Shown here piece by piece: positions 8,450-16,160 of a stretch of 34,669 nucleotides of DNA (position 1 is its first letter; each line of letters starts with the position of its first letter). Below the pieces are notes generated by a model. The model was not told the origin of the DNA and did no database searches. It saw nothing but the letters and a program-made list of their open reading frames with translations. The DNA comes from Porphyromonas sp. (lineage in GTDB: Bacteria; Bacteroidota; Bacteroidia; Bacteroidales; Paludibacteraceae): assembly GCA_020726365.1 (NCBI GenBank), contig DYSC01000009.1:1-34669 (forward strand), read 5' to 3'. Made by a program: the position numbers and the translations under genes.

Positions 8450-8524
8450 TGGGCCCAACTGGGCTTGAACCAGTGACCCCCTGATTATGAGTCAGGTGCT
8501 ACTAACCAACTGAGCTATAGGCCC
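8450..8524 (-). tRNA. tRNA with CAU anticodon (tRNA-Ile2 with lysidine, or elongator tRNA-Met)
   Basis: Read on the reverse strand, a 7-bp acceptor stem (GGGCCTA with TGGGCCC, one G-U pair) encloses a D arm, an anticodon arm CCTGA-CTCATAA-TCAGG with anticodon CAT, a T arm ACTGG-TTCAAGC-CCAGT and discriminator A at 8450. CCA is not encoded (ACCC follows). The D stem has only three clean pairs because of an extra T in GGTTAGTAGC. The CAU anticodon can belong to elongator Met or to Ile2, whose C34 is converted to lysidine by TilS. The G/C-rich GGGCC acceptor favours Ile2, but I cannot decide from the sequence. It is not initiator tRNA, which would have a mismatched first acceptor pair and three G-C pairs closing the anticodon loop. 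Confidence 0.93.
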
Positions 8525-8544
8525 GGCATTTGCGCAAATTTTTG

Positions 8545-8552
8545 TATCTTTG
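8545..8552 (+). promoter_or_regulatory. -7 element upstream of the HAD gene (TATCTTTG)
   Basis: TATCTTTG fits the -7 consensus and faces the HAD-ribF-mazG cluster. The nearest TTTG (8529-8532) is only 12 bp upstream, so the -33 element is weak. It overlaps the region of the divergent tRNA promoter. Confidence 0.45.
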
Positions 8553-8563
8553 CAAAGCGACTG

Positions 8564-8593
8564 CAAAAGTAATAAATTTTGGCTATCTGCAAA
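8564..8593 (-). promoter_or_regulatory. tRNA promoter (TTTG - 18 bp - TACTTTTG)
   Basis: On the reverse strand TTTG (8593-8590) and TACTTTTG (8571-8564) are separated by 18 bp, a near-perfect Bacteroidota promoter. The start would lie near 8557, about 33 bases before the tRNA 5' end at 8524. Confidence 0.7.
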
Positions 8594-8618
8594 AATAAAA
8601 ACAATAATTTTACTGTAA

Positions 8619-9242
8619 ATGGACAAAAAAAATAGTATTACAACCCTTATATTCGACTTTGGAGGGGTTATCATTAACCTTGATTTGCCACAATGCATCG
8701 AAAACCTTAAAAAATTAGGTGCTGTATCTATCGAATCGTATTTGAGCAACTTTGGACAAAAGGAATTTTTCCTGCAATTTGAAAAAGGTGAAATTGGAAT
8801 ACCAGAATTTAGAAACGAAATTCGAAAATTAACTCCCAAAACCGTAACTGATGCTGAAATTGACGATGCATGGTGTTCATTTTTAGTAGATGTTCCAGCC
8901 GAAAGATTGGTGTTGCTCGAAAAACTTCGCTCCAACTATAAATTATTGTTATTGAGCAATTCTAATCCACTACATGTGGATGTAAGCGCAGCCAAAGCAC
9001 TCGAAGGATTAGGAAAAACAATTCGCGATTATTTTGACAAATGCTATTTTTCGTACGAAATGGGACTTGCAAAACCTGACCCCGCAATTTTTGATGCTTT
9101 ACTTGCCGATGCCGGTGTAACTGCGAATGAATGTTTGTTTTTGGACGATGGACCAAAAAACATTGAGATTGCCAATTCATTAGGTTTTCAAACGCATTTT
9201 GTAACGCAGGGCGAAAATATTGATTTTTTACTTTCCCTTTAA
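8619..9242 (+). CDS. HAD-IA family phosphatase (YihX-like)
   Basis: A 207-residue haloacid dehalogenase superfamily hydrolase, cytosolic. Motif I is IFDFGGVIINLD with nucleophile Asp13; the usual second Asp of DxD is Gly15, as in the YihX-like group (FDLGNV). Motif II is LLLSNSN (Ser113), the motif III Lys is Lys152 in GLAKPDP, and motif IV is LFLDDGPKN (Asp176-Asp177). The helical cap lies between motifs I and II. YihX itself dephosphorylates alpha-glucose-1-phosphate, but substrates vary and cannot be assigned here. It starts a forward cluster: ribF begins 33 bp after its stop. Because RibF makes FMN and FAD, a role as the flavin-pathway 5-amino-6-(5-phosphoribitylamino)uracil phosphatase is worth considering, but this is inference from neighbourhood alone. 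Confidence 0.88.
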   Translation: MDKKNSITTLIFDFGGVIINLDLPQCIENLKKLGAVSIESYLSNFGQKEFFLQFEKGEIGIPEFRNEIRKLTPKTVTDAEIDDAWCSFLVDVPAERLVLLEKLRSNYKLLLLSNSNPLHVDVSAAKALEGLGKTIRDYFDKCYFSYEMGLAKPDPAIFDALLADAGVTANECLFLDDGPKNIEIANSLGFQTHFVTQGENIDFLLSL

Positions 9243-9275
9243 ACGTCTTTGCTCTTTATTCTTTGTTCTTAAAAT

Positions 9276-10214
9276 ATGAAAATACTTTATCCAAACGAAA
9301 AATATACGCCTGAAAAAGAATTAGTTGCAACTGTCGGTTTTTTCGATGGCGTGCATCTTGGTCATCGCTTTTTAATTGATGAGCTTAAAAGAATTGCTCA
9401 GGAACAAAACCAATTTTCAGCAGTTGTTACATTCATTTCGCACCCGCGCAAAGTGTTACATGCCGATTTTCAACCGCAACTGCTCACTACTTTCGACGAA
9501 AAAATCGAGCAACTTTCGACCACCGGAATTGACTTGTGCATAGTGATCGATTTTACGGTGGAAATGTCCAAACTAAGTGCTTTCGAATTTTTGAACAAAA
9601 TTCTTTTCACGCAATTCAACGTCAGAACCTTATTGGTAGGCCACGACCATCGTTTTGGACACAATCGAGCAGAGGCTTTCCCCGAATATAAAACCTATGG
9701 TGAACAAATTGGAATACAAGCAATTCAGGCAACCCGATTTTCGCTACCCGACTGTACACACATTAGCTCTTCGGATATTCGGAATGCCCTTAAAAATTCG
9801 GACATTGAAAAAGCCAACAAATTATTAGGTTATAATTATTCATTAGTGGGAAAAGTAATCGATGGTTTTAAAATCGGTCGAAAATTAGGTTTCCCAACGG
9901 CTAATATTGACCCGATTGATAATGAAAAACAAGTTCCTGTATCGGGAGTTTATGCAGTAAAAGTATTCGTTGAGAATTCGTTTTTTAATGGTATGTTGAA
10001 TATTGGTCGCAGACCAACTATCGACAAGGATGAACATATTAGCATAGAAGTTAATATTTTTGATTTTGAAAAAGATATTTATAATCAACAGATTAAAGTT
10101 GTTTTTGCAGGAAAAATTCGCGATGAACAAAAATTTAATTCGCTCGACGAACTTGTTTCTCAGCTAAATAAAGACAAAATTAGTGCTTTAAAAATATTTA
10201 ATTTACAACAATGA
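9276..10214 (+). CDS. ribF: Bifunctional riboflavin kinase / FAD synthetase
   Basis: A 312-residue enzyme that phosphorylates riboflavin to FMN and adenylates FMN to FAD. The N-terminal nucleotidyltransferase domain carries GFFDGVHLGHR (residues 21-31) and the SSSDIR motif near residue 169 that closes the adenylyltransferase site. The C-terminal flavokinase domain carries the KIGRKLGFPTANI motif that binds ATP and Mg, and GVYAVKV and MLNIGRRPT segments. Length and domain order are those of standard RibF. The stop overlaps the mazG start in an ATGA tetranucleotide (10211-10214), indicating translational coupling. Confidence 0.96.
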   Translation: MKILYPNEKYTPEKELVATVGFFDGVHLGHRFLIDELKRIAQEQNQFSAVVTFISHPRKVLHADFQPQLLTTFDEKIEQLSTTGIDLCIVIDFTVEMSKLSAFEFLNKILFTQFNVRTLLVGHDHRFGHNRAEAFPEYKTYGEQIGIQAIQATRFSLPDCTHISSSDIRNALKNSDIEKANKLLGYNYSLVGKVIDGFKIGRKLGFPTANIDPIDNEKQVPVSGVYAVKVFVENSFFNGMLNIGRRPTIDKDEHISIEVNIFDFEKDIYNQQIKVVFAGKIRDEQKFNSLDELVSQLNKDKISALKIFNLQQ

Positions 10215-11011
10215 ATACATTAGATACAAAGTTAAAAGAATTCGGGCGTTTGTTAGAAATAATGACTGAATTACGTACCAAATGCCCGTGGGATAAGGAA
10301 CAGACTTTTGAGTCGCTGCGAACACTGACTATCGAAGAAACTTACGAACTGGCTGATGCTATAATTAAAACCGATAAAAATGAAATTCGTAAAGAACTTG
10401 GCGATATTTTGTTACACGTTGTTTTTTATTCCGAAATGGCTTCCGAAACCGATGATTTTGACATTTATGATGTTTGCAACGGCTTATGCGAGAAACTGAT
10501 TTATCGCCATCCGCATATTTTTGCAGATGTGGAAGCCAACAATAGCGAAACAGTAATGCAAAACTGGGAACAGCTCAAACTTAAAGAAAAGGGTGGGAAT
10601 AAAACAGTGCTTTCTGGCGTTCCAGCTTCACTGCCTGCCATGATAAAAGCACATCGCATACAAGACAAAGCCCGAAGCGTTGGTTTCGATTGGGAAGAGC
10701 GCGAGCAAGTTTGGGAAAAAGTGCAAGAAGAGATAAATGAATTTAAAGCCGAAGTGGAAGCGTTTGCTAAAGACAAGATGGAAGCCGAGTTTGGCGATTT
10801 GCTTTTTAGTCTGATTAATGCAGCTCGCTTGTACGATATTAATCCCGAAAATGCATTGGAACGCACCAACATAAAGTTTATCAGCCGTTTTAATTATTTG
10901 GAATCAAAAACAATTTCGCAAGGTCGTGATTTAAAAACTATGACGCTATCCGAAATGGATGAAATTTGGGAAGAAGCGAAAAAACTACCCACAACATCTA
11001 AAGGGAAATGA
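10211..11011 (+). CDS. mazG: Nucleoside triphosphate pyrophosphohydrolase MazG
   Basis: A 266-residue all-helical NTP pyrophosphohydrolase with two MazG domains. It hydrolyses (d)NTPs to the monophosphate and pyrophosphate, cleaning non-canonical nucleotides and influencing ppGpp-related starvation responses. The N-terminal domain has the family entry motif LRTKCPWDKEQT, the metal-binding EETYE (42-46) and KELGD (61-65). The C-terminal domain repeats the pattern with VQEEINEFKAEVE and EAEFGDLLFSLIN. The start overlaps the ribF stop. A broken ORF6N gene follows after 24 bp, then mutS2, so nucleotide-pool and DNA-maintenance genes are grouped here. Confidence 0.96.
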   Translation: MNTLDTKLKEFGRLLEIMTELRTKCPWDKEQTFESLRTLTIEETYELADAIIKTDKNEIRKELGDILLHVVFYSEMASETDDFDIYDVCNGLCEKLIYRHPHIFADVEANNSETVMQNWEQLKLKEKGGNKTVLSGVPASLPAMIKAHRIQDKARSVGFDWEEREQVWEKVQEEINEFKAEVEAFAKDKMEAEFGDLLFSLINAARLYDINPENALERTNIKFISRFNYLESKTISQGRDLKTMTLSEMDEIWEEAKKLPTTSKGK

Positions 11012-11035
11012 TGATTATTTAAGAATTAGAAAACT

Positions 11036-11919
11036 ATGGAAGAGGGAATCGCAAAAGTTGACACGGTTTTGATAGAGAATCGAATCTTTACTATCAGAGA
11101 CGAGCACATAATGATTGATCGCTACCTTGCTGATTTGTATGAGGTTACCACAAAACGTATTAATGAACAAGTTAAAAGAAATATTCAACGATTTCCTATT
11201 TCATTTTGCTTTCAACTATATGAAAAAGAGCGAACTGAACTATTCGCAAATTGCGACCGGTTCAAAAATCTAAAGCATTCATCGAGTTTGCCTTATGTGT
11301 TCACAGAACAGGGCGTTGCCATGCTTTCGGCTGTATTACGAAGTGAAACTGCGGTTAATGTTTCTATTAGAATTATAGATGCTTTTGTGGAAATGCGCAA
11401 AATGATTGCTGAGAACTCATTAGTTTTTAATAGTTTAGATAAATTAGAGAAAACTCAGCTGCAAAACAAACAAAAATTTAAACATTTATTCAAAGCGTTG
11501 GAATCAGGCAATATCCACTCTGAAAAAGGGATTTTCTATGAAGGTCAAATATTTGATGCGTATTCTTTTATATCGTATTTGGTTCGTAAAGCTGAGAAAT
11601 CAATTATTCTTATTGGTAATTATATTGATGACAGCGTACTTATTTTATTTGGAAAACGAAACCCTGAAGTAACTCTCCGTATCTATACAAAAAAATCAAT
11701 AATCAATTGAAGTTGTATATTGAAAAATTTTCAGCACAATATGGTAATGTATAAATTGTTGAATTTACTCATTCTCACGACCGTTTTCTTATTATTGATG
11801 GGAATGAATTACACCATATTGGAGCATCCCTTAAAGATGCCGGAAAGAAATGGTTTGCATTTTCAAAAATGGACACAGAAATATTACCTTTGCTAACTAA
11901 AATTCAAGAGAACAGTTAA
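11036..11919 (+). pseudogene. ORF6N-domain protein with C-terminal PLD-like region, broken by frameshift and stop
   Basis: Residues 1-140 of the first frame form an ORF6N domain (VLIENRIFTIRDEHIMIDRYLADLYEVTTKRINEQVKRN, then the conserved LPYVFTEQGVAMLSAVLRS), a DNA-binding module of phage antirepressors and chromosomal relatives. The first frame stops at 11708-11710. The homologous protein continues in another frame: an A appears to be lost from a 7-A run at 11689-11695. It then meets an in-frame TAA at 11752-11754 (context GNV-stop-IVEFTHSHDRFLIIDG) and ends at 11917-11919, one base before the mutS2 ATG. The tail has HDRFLIID, a phospholipase-D-like HxKxxxxD motif with Arg in place of Lys. 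Two separate lesions argue for true decay and against a single sequencing error. Confidence 0.8.
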
Positions 11920-14400
11920 ATGCTTTACCCTATCCATTTCGAAAAAAAAATAGATTTCACCACCATTCGGCAGTTGCTGAAGGACAAATGTATCAGCACA
12001 TTGGGTTCCGAAAAGGTGGACGACGTGCAATTTACAGCCGATGATGAAGAAATTGAAAGATTGCTCAGCGAAACCGATGAGATGTTTCGTGTACTTACAT
12101 TAGGTGGAGAAGAATTGCCAATTGGTGATTTTTACGATGTTCGTCATGCATTGTCGCGCGTGCGGATAGAGGGGCTTTTTTTGGACGAGTTGGAAGTGTT
12201 TGGACTTTGGCGGGCATTGGAGGCTGTTCGGAAATTAGTGTCGTTTTTAACCAAAAAAGAAGATAATCCGTATCCGTACCTTTCGGAATTATTGCCCGGC
12301 ACTGAAACTTTTACACTTATCATAAAGCGAATTGATGGATTACTCACTAAGTTTGGTAAACTGAAAGACAATGCTTCGCCCGAGCTTGCACGCATCCGAA
12401 AGGATATTCATCAGGTCGAAAATTCGGTTTCGCGTACGTTGAATGCTATTCTGCGACAGGCACAAGCCGATGGTTATGTGGAAAAAGATGTAGCTCCAAC
12501 CATACGCGACGGACGTTTGGTGCTTCCGGTTTCGCCGGCATTTAAGCGCAAGATTAGCGGTATTGTACACGACGAATCGGCCACAGGGAAAACGGTATTT
12601 ATTGAACCACAACAAGTGGTGGAAGCAAACAATCGCATTCGGGAATTGGAAGGAGAAGAACGCCGCGAAATAATTCGTATTTTGGTAGAGTTTACAACTT
12701 TTCTTCGTCCGTATTTCGAAGAAATACATGCATCGCAGGACTTTTTGGGAACTATTGATTTTTTACGTGCCAAAGCACTTTTTGCAATTGAAATCAACGC
12801 CATAAAACCGCGAATTGACAATGTTTGTCAGCTAGAATGGGCAAAAGCAGTACATCCACTTTTATTCTTATCATTGCGTAAGCAAAAAAAGGAAATAGTA
12901 CCTCTTGATATAATTTTAAATGAAAAACAGCGTATTTTACTGATTTCGGGTCCCAATGCGGGAGGAAAATCAGTTTGTCTGAAAACGGTTGTTTTATTGC
13001 AATATATGCTGCAATGTGGTTTGCTGATTCCGGTGCATGATAGCAGTCGGGCTGGTATTTTTGAGCGTTTATTTATTGATATTGGCGACGAACAATCCAT
13101 TGAAAATGACCTTTCAACTTACAGTTCGCATCTGCTGAATATGAAGTTTTTTATCAAAAACAGCAATTCAAAAACGTTATTACTGATTGATGAATTCGGA
13201 ACAGGAACCGAACCAATGATTGGTGGCGCGATAGCCGAAGCTACGTTGGAACGTTTCAACCGCAACAGCGCTTTTGGAGTGATTACCACACATTACACCA
13301 ATTTAAAACTCTATGCCGATGCCACCGAAGGTATTGTGAATGGCGCTATGCTTTACGACCGTCAGCACTTGCAGCCGCTGTTTCAATTAAGTATTGGTAA
13401 TCCGGGAAGTTCATTTGCCGTAGAAATTGCCCGTAAAATTGGTTTACCCGAAGATTTAATAGCCGAAGCAACCGAAAAAGTAGGCTCCGACCGCATGGAT
13501 TACGACAAGCATTTGCAGGATATTGTACGCGATAAACGGTATTGGGAAAACAAGCGTCGTGATATTCGCTTGAAAGAAAAGAAGTTGGAAGAAACACTGG
13601 CGAAATACGAAGCCGAAATGGCTTCGATTGACAAACAACGCAAAGAAATTACGCAAAAAGCAAAATCTGAAGCGCAGAGTTTGTTGAGCGAAACCAATGC
13701 GAAAATTGAAAATACCATTCGGGCAATAAAAGAAGCACAGGCGGAGAAGGAGAAAACAAAGGAAGTGAGGAAGGAGTTGGATGATTTTAAAAAAAACCTC
13801 TCCCTTACCCTCTCCAAAGCAGAGGGTAATAATGCCCCCAAACCCCCTAAAGGGGAGTTAAATGGCTCGCAAAATAAGCTTTTACTAAAAAAATCAACTT
13901 TAAAACACGAAACGCGAAACACGGAACACGAAACAATAAAAACAGGAAGTAACGTCCGTCTGAAAGGTCAAACAGCTACCGGAACCATTCTCGAAATTCA
14001 GGATAAAAATGCCATTGTGGCTTTTGGACAAATGAAGTCGACAGTTAAACTTTCGAAGTTGGAAGCCGTGAGCAACACGCAACTCAAAAAGGGAAAACAT
14101 AAGTACGACTCGATAACTCAAAACACGAACGACGAAGTTCGCCAACGCAAACTCACCTTCAAATCGGAAATTGATGTACGCGGAATGCGGGTGGATGAGG
14201 CGTTGCAAGCTGTTACCTATTTTATCGACGATGCCATTATGGTGGGTATGACTTCGGTGCGCATTTTGCACGGAACGGGTACAGGCGCATTGCGACAAAT
14301 GATTCGTCAGTACCTCGCAACTATCAATGGTATAGCTACTTACCGCGACGAACATGTGCAGTTTGGTGGAGTAGGCATTACGGTTATTGAGTTGGAATAG
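11920..14400 (+). CDS. mutS2: MutS2 family ATPase with Smr nuclease domain, carrying an in-frame repeat insertion
   Basis: An 826-residue MutS2 protein, acting in suppression of recombination and possibly in rescue of collided ribosomes in other bacteria. Residues 1-300 are the MutS clamp/lever region. The ATPase has Walker A GPNAGGKS (344-351), the conserved ENDLSTYSSHL signature (395-405), Walker B LLLIDE (420-425) and a TTHYT switch. A KOW-like segment (TGSNVRLKGQTATG) follows near 675, and the C-terminal Smr domain (748-826) has DVRG and HGTGTGALR. Residues about 626-673 are an unusual low-complexity linker (LSLTLSKAEGNNAPKPPKGE and onward) encoded by palindromic repeat DNA seen elsewhere in the window; homologues usually pass directly from coiled coil to KOW region. 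All catalytic motifs lie outside the insertion and remain intact. The start lies immediately after the pseudogene stop. Confidence 0.95.
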   Translation: MLYPIHFEKKIDFTTIRQLLKDKCISTLGSEKVDDVQFTADDEEIERLLSETDEMFRVLTLGGEELPIGDFYDVRHALSRVRIEGLFLDELEVFGLWRALEAVRKLVSFLTKKEDNPYPYLSELLPGTETFTLIIKRIDGLLTKFGKLKDNASPELARIRKDIHQVENSVSRTLNAILRQAQADGYVEKDVAPTIRDGRLVLPVSPAFKRKISGIVHDESATGKTVFIEPQQVVEANNRIRELEGEERREIIRILVEFTTFLRPYFEEIHASQDFLGTIDFLRAKALFAIEINAIKPRIDNVCQLEWAKAVHPLLFLSLRKQKKEIVPLDIILNEKQRILLISGPNAGGKSVCLKTVVLLQYMLQCGLLIPVHDSSRAGIFERLFIDIGDEQSIENDLSTYSSHLLNMKFFIKNSNSKTLLLIDEFGTGTEPMIGGAIAEATLERFNRNSAFGVITTHYTNLKLYADATEGIVNGAMLYDRQHLQPLFQLSIGNPGSSFAVEIARKIGLPEDLIAEATEKVGSDRMDYDKHLQDIVRDKRYWENKRRDIRLKEKKLEETLAKYEAEMASIDKQRKEITQKAKSEAQSLLSETNAKIENTIRAIKEAQAEKEKTKEVRKELDDFKKNLSLTLSKAEGNNAPKPPKGELNGSQNKLLLKKSTLKHETRNTEHETIKTGSNVRLKGQTATGTILEIQDKNAIVAFGQMKSTVKLSKLEAVSNTQLKKGKHKYDSITQNTNDEVRQRKLTFKSEIDVRGMRVDEALQAVTYFIDDAIMVGMTSVRILHGTGTGALRQMIRQYLATINGIATYRDEHVQFGGVGITVIELE
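13795..13936 (+). repeat. Palindromic repeat DNA inserted in frame within mutS2
   Basis: The stretch contains a perfect 9-bp inverted repeat TTACCCTCT/AGAGGGTAA (13805-13813 and 13821-13829), a palindromic CCCCTAAAGGGG core (13844-13855) and a later run of AACACGAAAC-like repeats (about 13904-13933). A closely matching copy of the core, GCCCCAAGCCCCTAAAGGGG, occurs on the reverse strand in the intergenic region at 16131-16150. The insertion keeps the frame and has no stop. The exact borders are estimated from where the protein stops looking like MutS2. Confidence 0.6.
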
Positions 14401-14416
14401 ACTTATTTTTCATGTT

Positions 14417-14443
14417 TTTCTAACTTCTAATTTCTAATTTACA
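14417..14443. repeat. TTCTAATTT-type interspersed repeat
   Basis: TTCTAACTTCTAATTTCTAA lies between the convergent mutS2 and helicase genes. Related sequence occurs at about 3375-3396, 17009-17033, 18976-18998 and 31957-31989. It has no coding capacity and no hairpin. Confidence 0.55.
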
Positions 14444-15810
14444 GCCACAACTTCCGGTTTAATATTGCGATGAGCAATTTTGTAGCCTTTCAGATTGAGT
14501 AAAATTTGCATTTCGTAACGAGCAGAAACTTCGAAATAGGATCGATTATCTTCGATGGTTATATTTTTTATGTTACCTGCGCTCATTCCGGCTTCTTCGA
14601 CCAAAAATTCGGTCAATGAACTTTTCAAAAAACCTTGCATAAGTCCTATGTTTAGCCAAATACCGATAGGATGTGTGAGTTTTACTTCATTTAATAACTG
14701 AACTGATATTTCTGTAAAACTGATTTTTAAGTCATTCTCCAAGGTCTTAATTTCGGGTAAATCTTCAGTTTTAATCAGGCAAACCGAAATTCCTGTTTTT
14801 CCGGCACGCGCAGTTCGTCCGCTACGGTGAGTGTATTGGTCTGATTTCTCTGGTAAATGATAATGCACAATATAATCCAACTCTTTTATATCAATACCAC
14901 GCGCAGCAATATCTGTAGCAATCAGCAGATTAATACGTTCTTTACGAAGTCCGCGCATCACTTTATCGCGCATTTCTTGATTCAGATTTCCGTGCAGCGC
15001 ATCGGCTGTAACCTCAAAACCTGCTAACTGTTTCGAAATGCGTTTGGCAGCTGTTTTTGTACGACAAAACAAAATTCCGCGTTGCTCTTTTCGTTCCGAA
15101 AGGAAAGCCTTCAGGTAATCTAATTTTTCGCCTTGTTTGTAAATTAAATAGTTGTGTTCAATATTTTGGTTGATAAATTCCGTTGCATTTATCCGAATAG
15201 TAACCGCATCGGGGCGCAGATAATCGTTAATAACAGCCTTTACATCAGCAGGCATGGTGGCAGTAAAAAGCAATTTTGTAACATCGTTTTTGCACGAACT
15301 CAGGATGCTGTCAATATCGGTTTTAAAGCCCATATTCATCGTTTCGTCCGCTTCGTCTAACACCAAAAACTTCAAATTCTGTAGGCTCAATGCTCGCCGC
15401 TCCAACAAATCGAGTAAGCGCCCGGGAGTAGCCACCACTACATGTGTAGAACGTTTCAGACGTTGAATATGCTCATCGATAGGCACACCACCATACACAC
15501 ATTCGGTAAATACGCGTGGAATATACTTCGAAAATAGAAAAAACTCACGTGCAACCTGTTGTCCCAATTCGCGAGTTGGCACCAAAACCAAAGCTTGAAT
15601 TTCTATTGATTTTGGGTCAATTGATTGCAAAATTGGCAAACAAAAAGCAGCTGTTTTGCCGGTTCCAGTTTGTGCAACCGACACCAAGTCTGTCGTATTT
15701 TTGAATATATGAGGAATGGCTTCGAGTTGAATATCAGTTGGTTCTGTGATCCTATTTTCGTTTAATGCTTGTACGATAGCTTCGTCGATGCCTAATTGAC
15801 CAAATGTCAT
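14434..15810 (-). CDS. DEAD-box RNA helicase with DbpA-like RNA-binding domain
   Basis: A 458-residue ATP-dependent RNA helicase. RecA domain 1 has the Q motif (TEPTDIQLEAIP, 22-33), motif I AQTGTGKT (46-53), PTRELGQQ, ATPGR, motif II DEAD (152-155) and motif III in the form TAT (183-185). RecA domain 2 has LFCRTK, TDIAARGIDI and motif VI HRSGRTARAG. The C-terminal 75 residues (GIWLNIGLMQGFLKSSLTEF through YKIAHRNIKPEVV) resemble the DbpA RNA-binding domain (an RRM fold), which in E. coli DbpA directs the enzyme to 23S rRNA helix 92. A role in large-subunit assembly is therefore plausible, but generic DEAD/DEAH helicases of this layout are common in Bacteroidota, so no symbol is given. A promoter is visible 50 bp upstream. 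Confidence 0.93.
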   Translation of the reverse strand: MTFGQLGIDEAIVQALNENRITEPTDIQLEAIPHIFKNTTDLVSVAQTGTGKTAAFCLPILQSIDPKSIEIQALVLVPTRELGQQVAREFFLFSKYIPRVFTECVYGGVPIDEHIQRLKRSTHVVVATPGRLLDLLERRALSLQNLKFLVLDEADETMNMGFKTDIDSILSSCKNDVTKLLFTATMPADVKAVINDYLRPDAVTIRINATEFINQNIEHNYLIYKQGEKLDYLKAFLSERKEQRGILFCRTKTAAKRISKQLAGFEVTADALHGNLNQEMRDKVMRGLRKERINLLIATDIAARGIDIKELDYIVHYHLPEKSDQYTHRSGRTARAGKTGISVCLIKTEDLPEIKTLENDLKISFTEISVQLLNEVKLTHPIGIWLNIGLMQGFLKSSLTEFLVEEAGMSAGNIKNITIEDNRSYFEVSARYEMQILLNLKGYKIAHRNIKPEVVAVN

Positions 15811-15858
15811 TCTATAATTTTTTTAAATTAAAAAGTCGTATTTTTGTAAAACAATATG

Positions 15859-15890
15859 CAAAGGTACTTGTTTTCGGACAGATTTACGAA
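15859..15890 (-). promoter_or_regulatory. Helicase promoter (TTCG - 20 bp - TACCTTTG)
   Basis: On the reverse strand TACCTTTG (15866-15859) is an exact -7 element. A TTCG at 15890-15887, 20 bp upstream, is a one-mismatch -33. Transcription would start near 15852, about 40 bases before the ATG at 15810. Confidence 0.65.
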
Positions 15891-16043
15891 CATTATTATA
15901 AATTGTCAGCAATTCCGAAACAGAATAATTTGCAAGCCTCAACTATTTATGGGCATAACAATCTTTACCACTGCAAAGTGCCGTGATATTTTAGATAATA
16001 GAAGAAGTCTCATACTTACTTAAACTTCGTTTTTAATTTTTAC

Positions 16044-16091
16044 TTTGGTTCTACCCTTATTTGTGTGGGTACAAATAAGGGTAGAACCAAA
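16044..16091. repeat. Perfect 21-bp inverted repeat (hairpin)
   Basis: Two exact complementary 21-base arms (16044-16064 and 16071-16091) flank the loop GTGGGT; the left arm begins TTTGGTTCTACCC. Neither side is followed by a T run, so it is not a classical terminator, although it lies just downstream of the PHP gene. The gap 15811-16160 holds this hairpin, the helicase promoter and a copy of the CCCCTAAAGGGG repeat (16131-16150); I see no gene in it. Confidence 0.75.
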
Positions 16092-16160
16092 TAAACAATT
16101 CAAATATAAGAGACGAAAGTAACCACACATCCCCTTTAGGGGCTTGGGGCAATTTGCAGG

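Noticed and set aside
12340-14355. Several reverse-strand open frames of 80-150 codons opposite mutS2
   Set aside because: They lie opposite a complete conserved gene, have no domain similarity, signal or promoter, and are explained by codon bias of the forward gene.
15804-15986. 60-codon forward frame in the gap after the helicase start
   Set aside because: It overlaps the helicase promoter, has no recognisable sequence features and no initiation context.
16044-16091. Possible terminal inverted repeats of an insertion sequence or MITE
   Set aside because: Only 6 bases separate the arms, no transposase frame is present and no target duplication was seen; described as a hairpin only.
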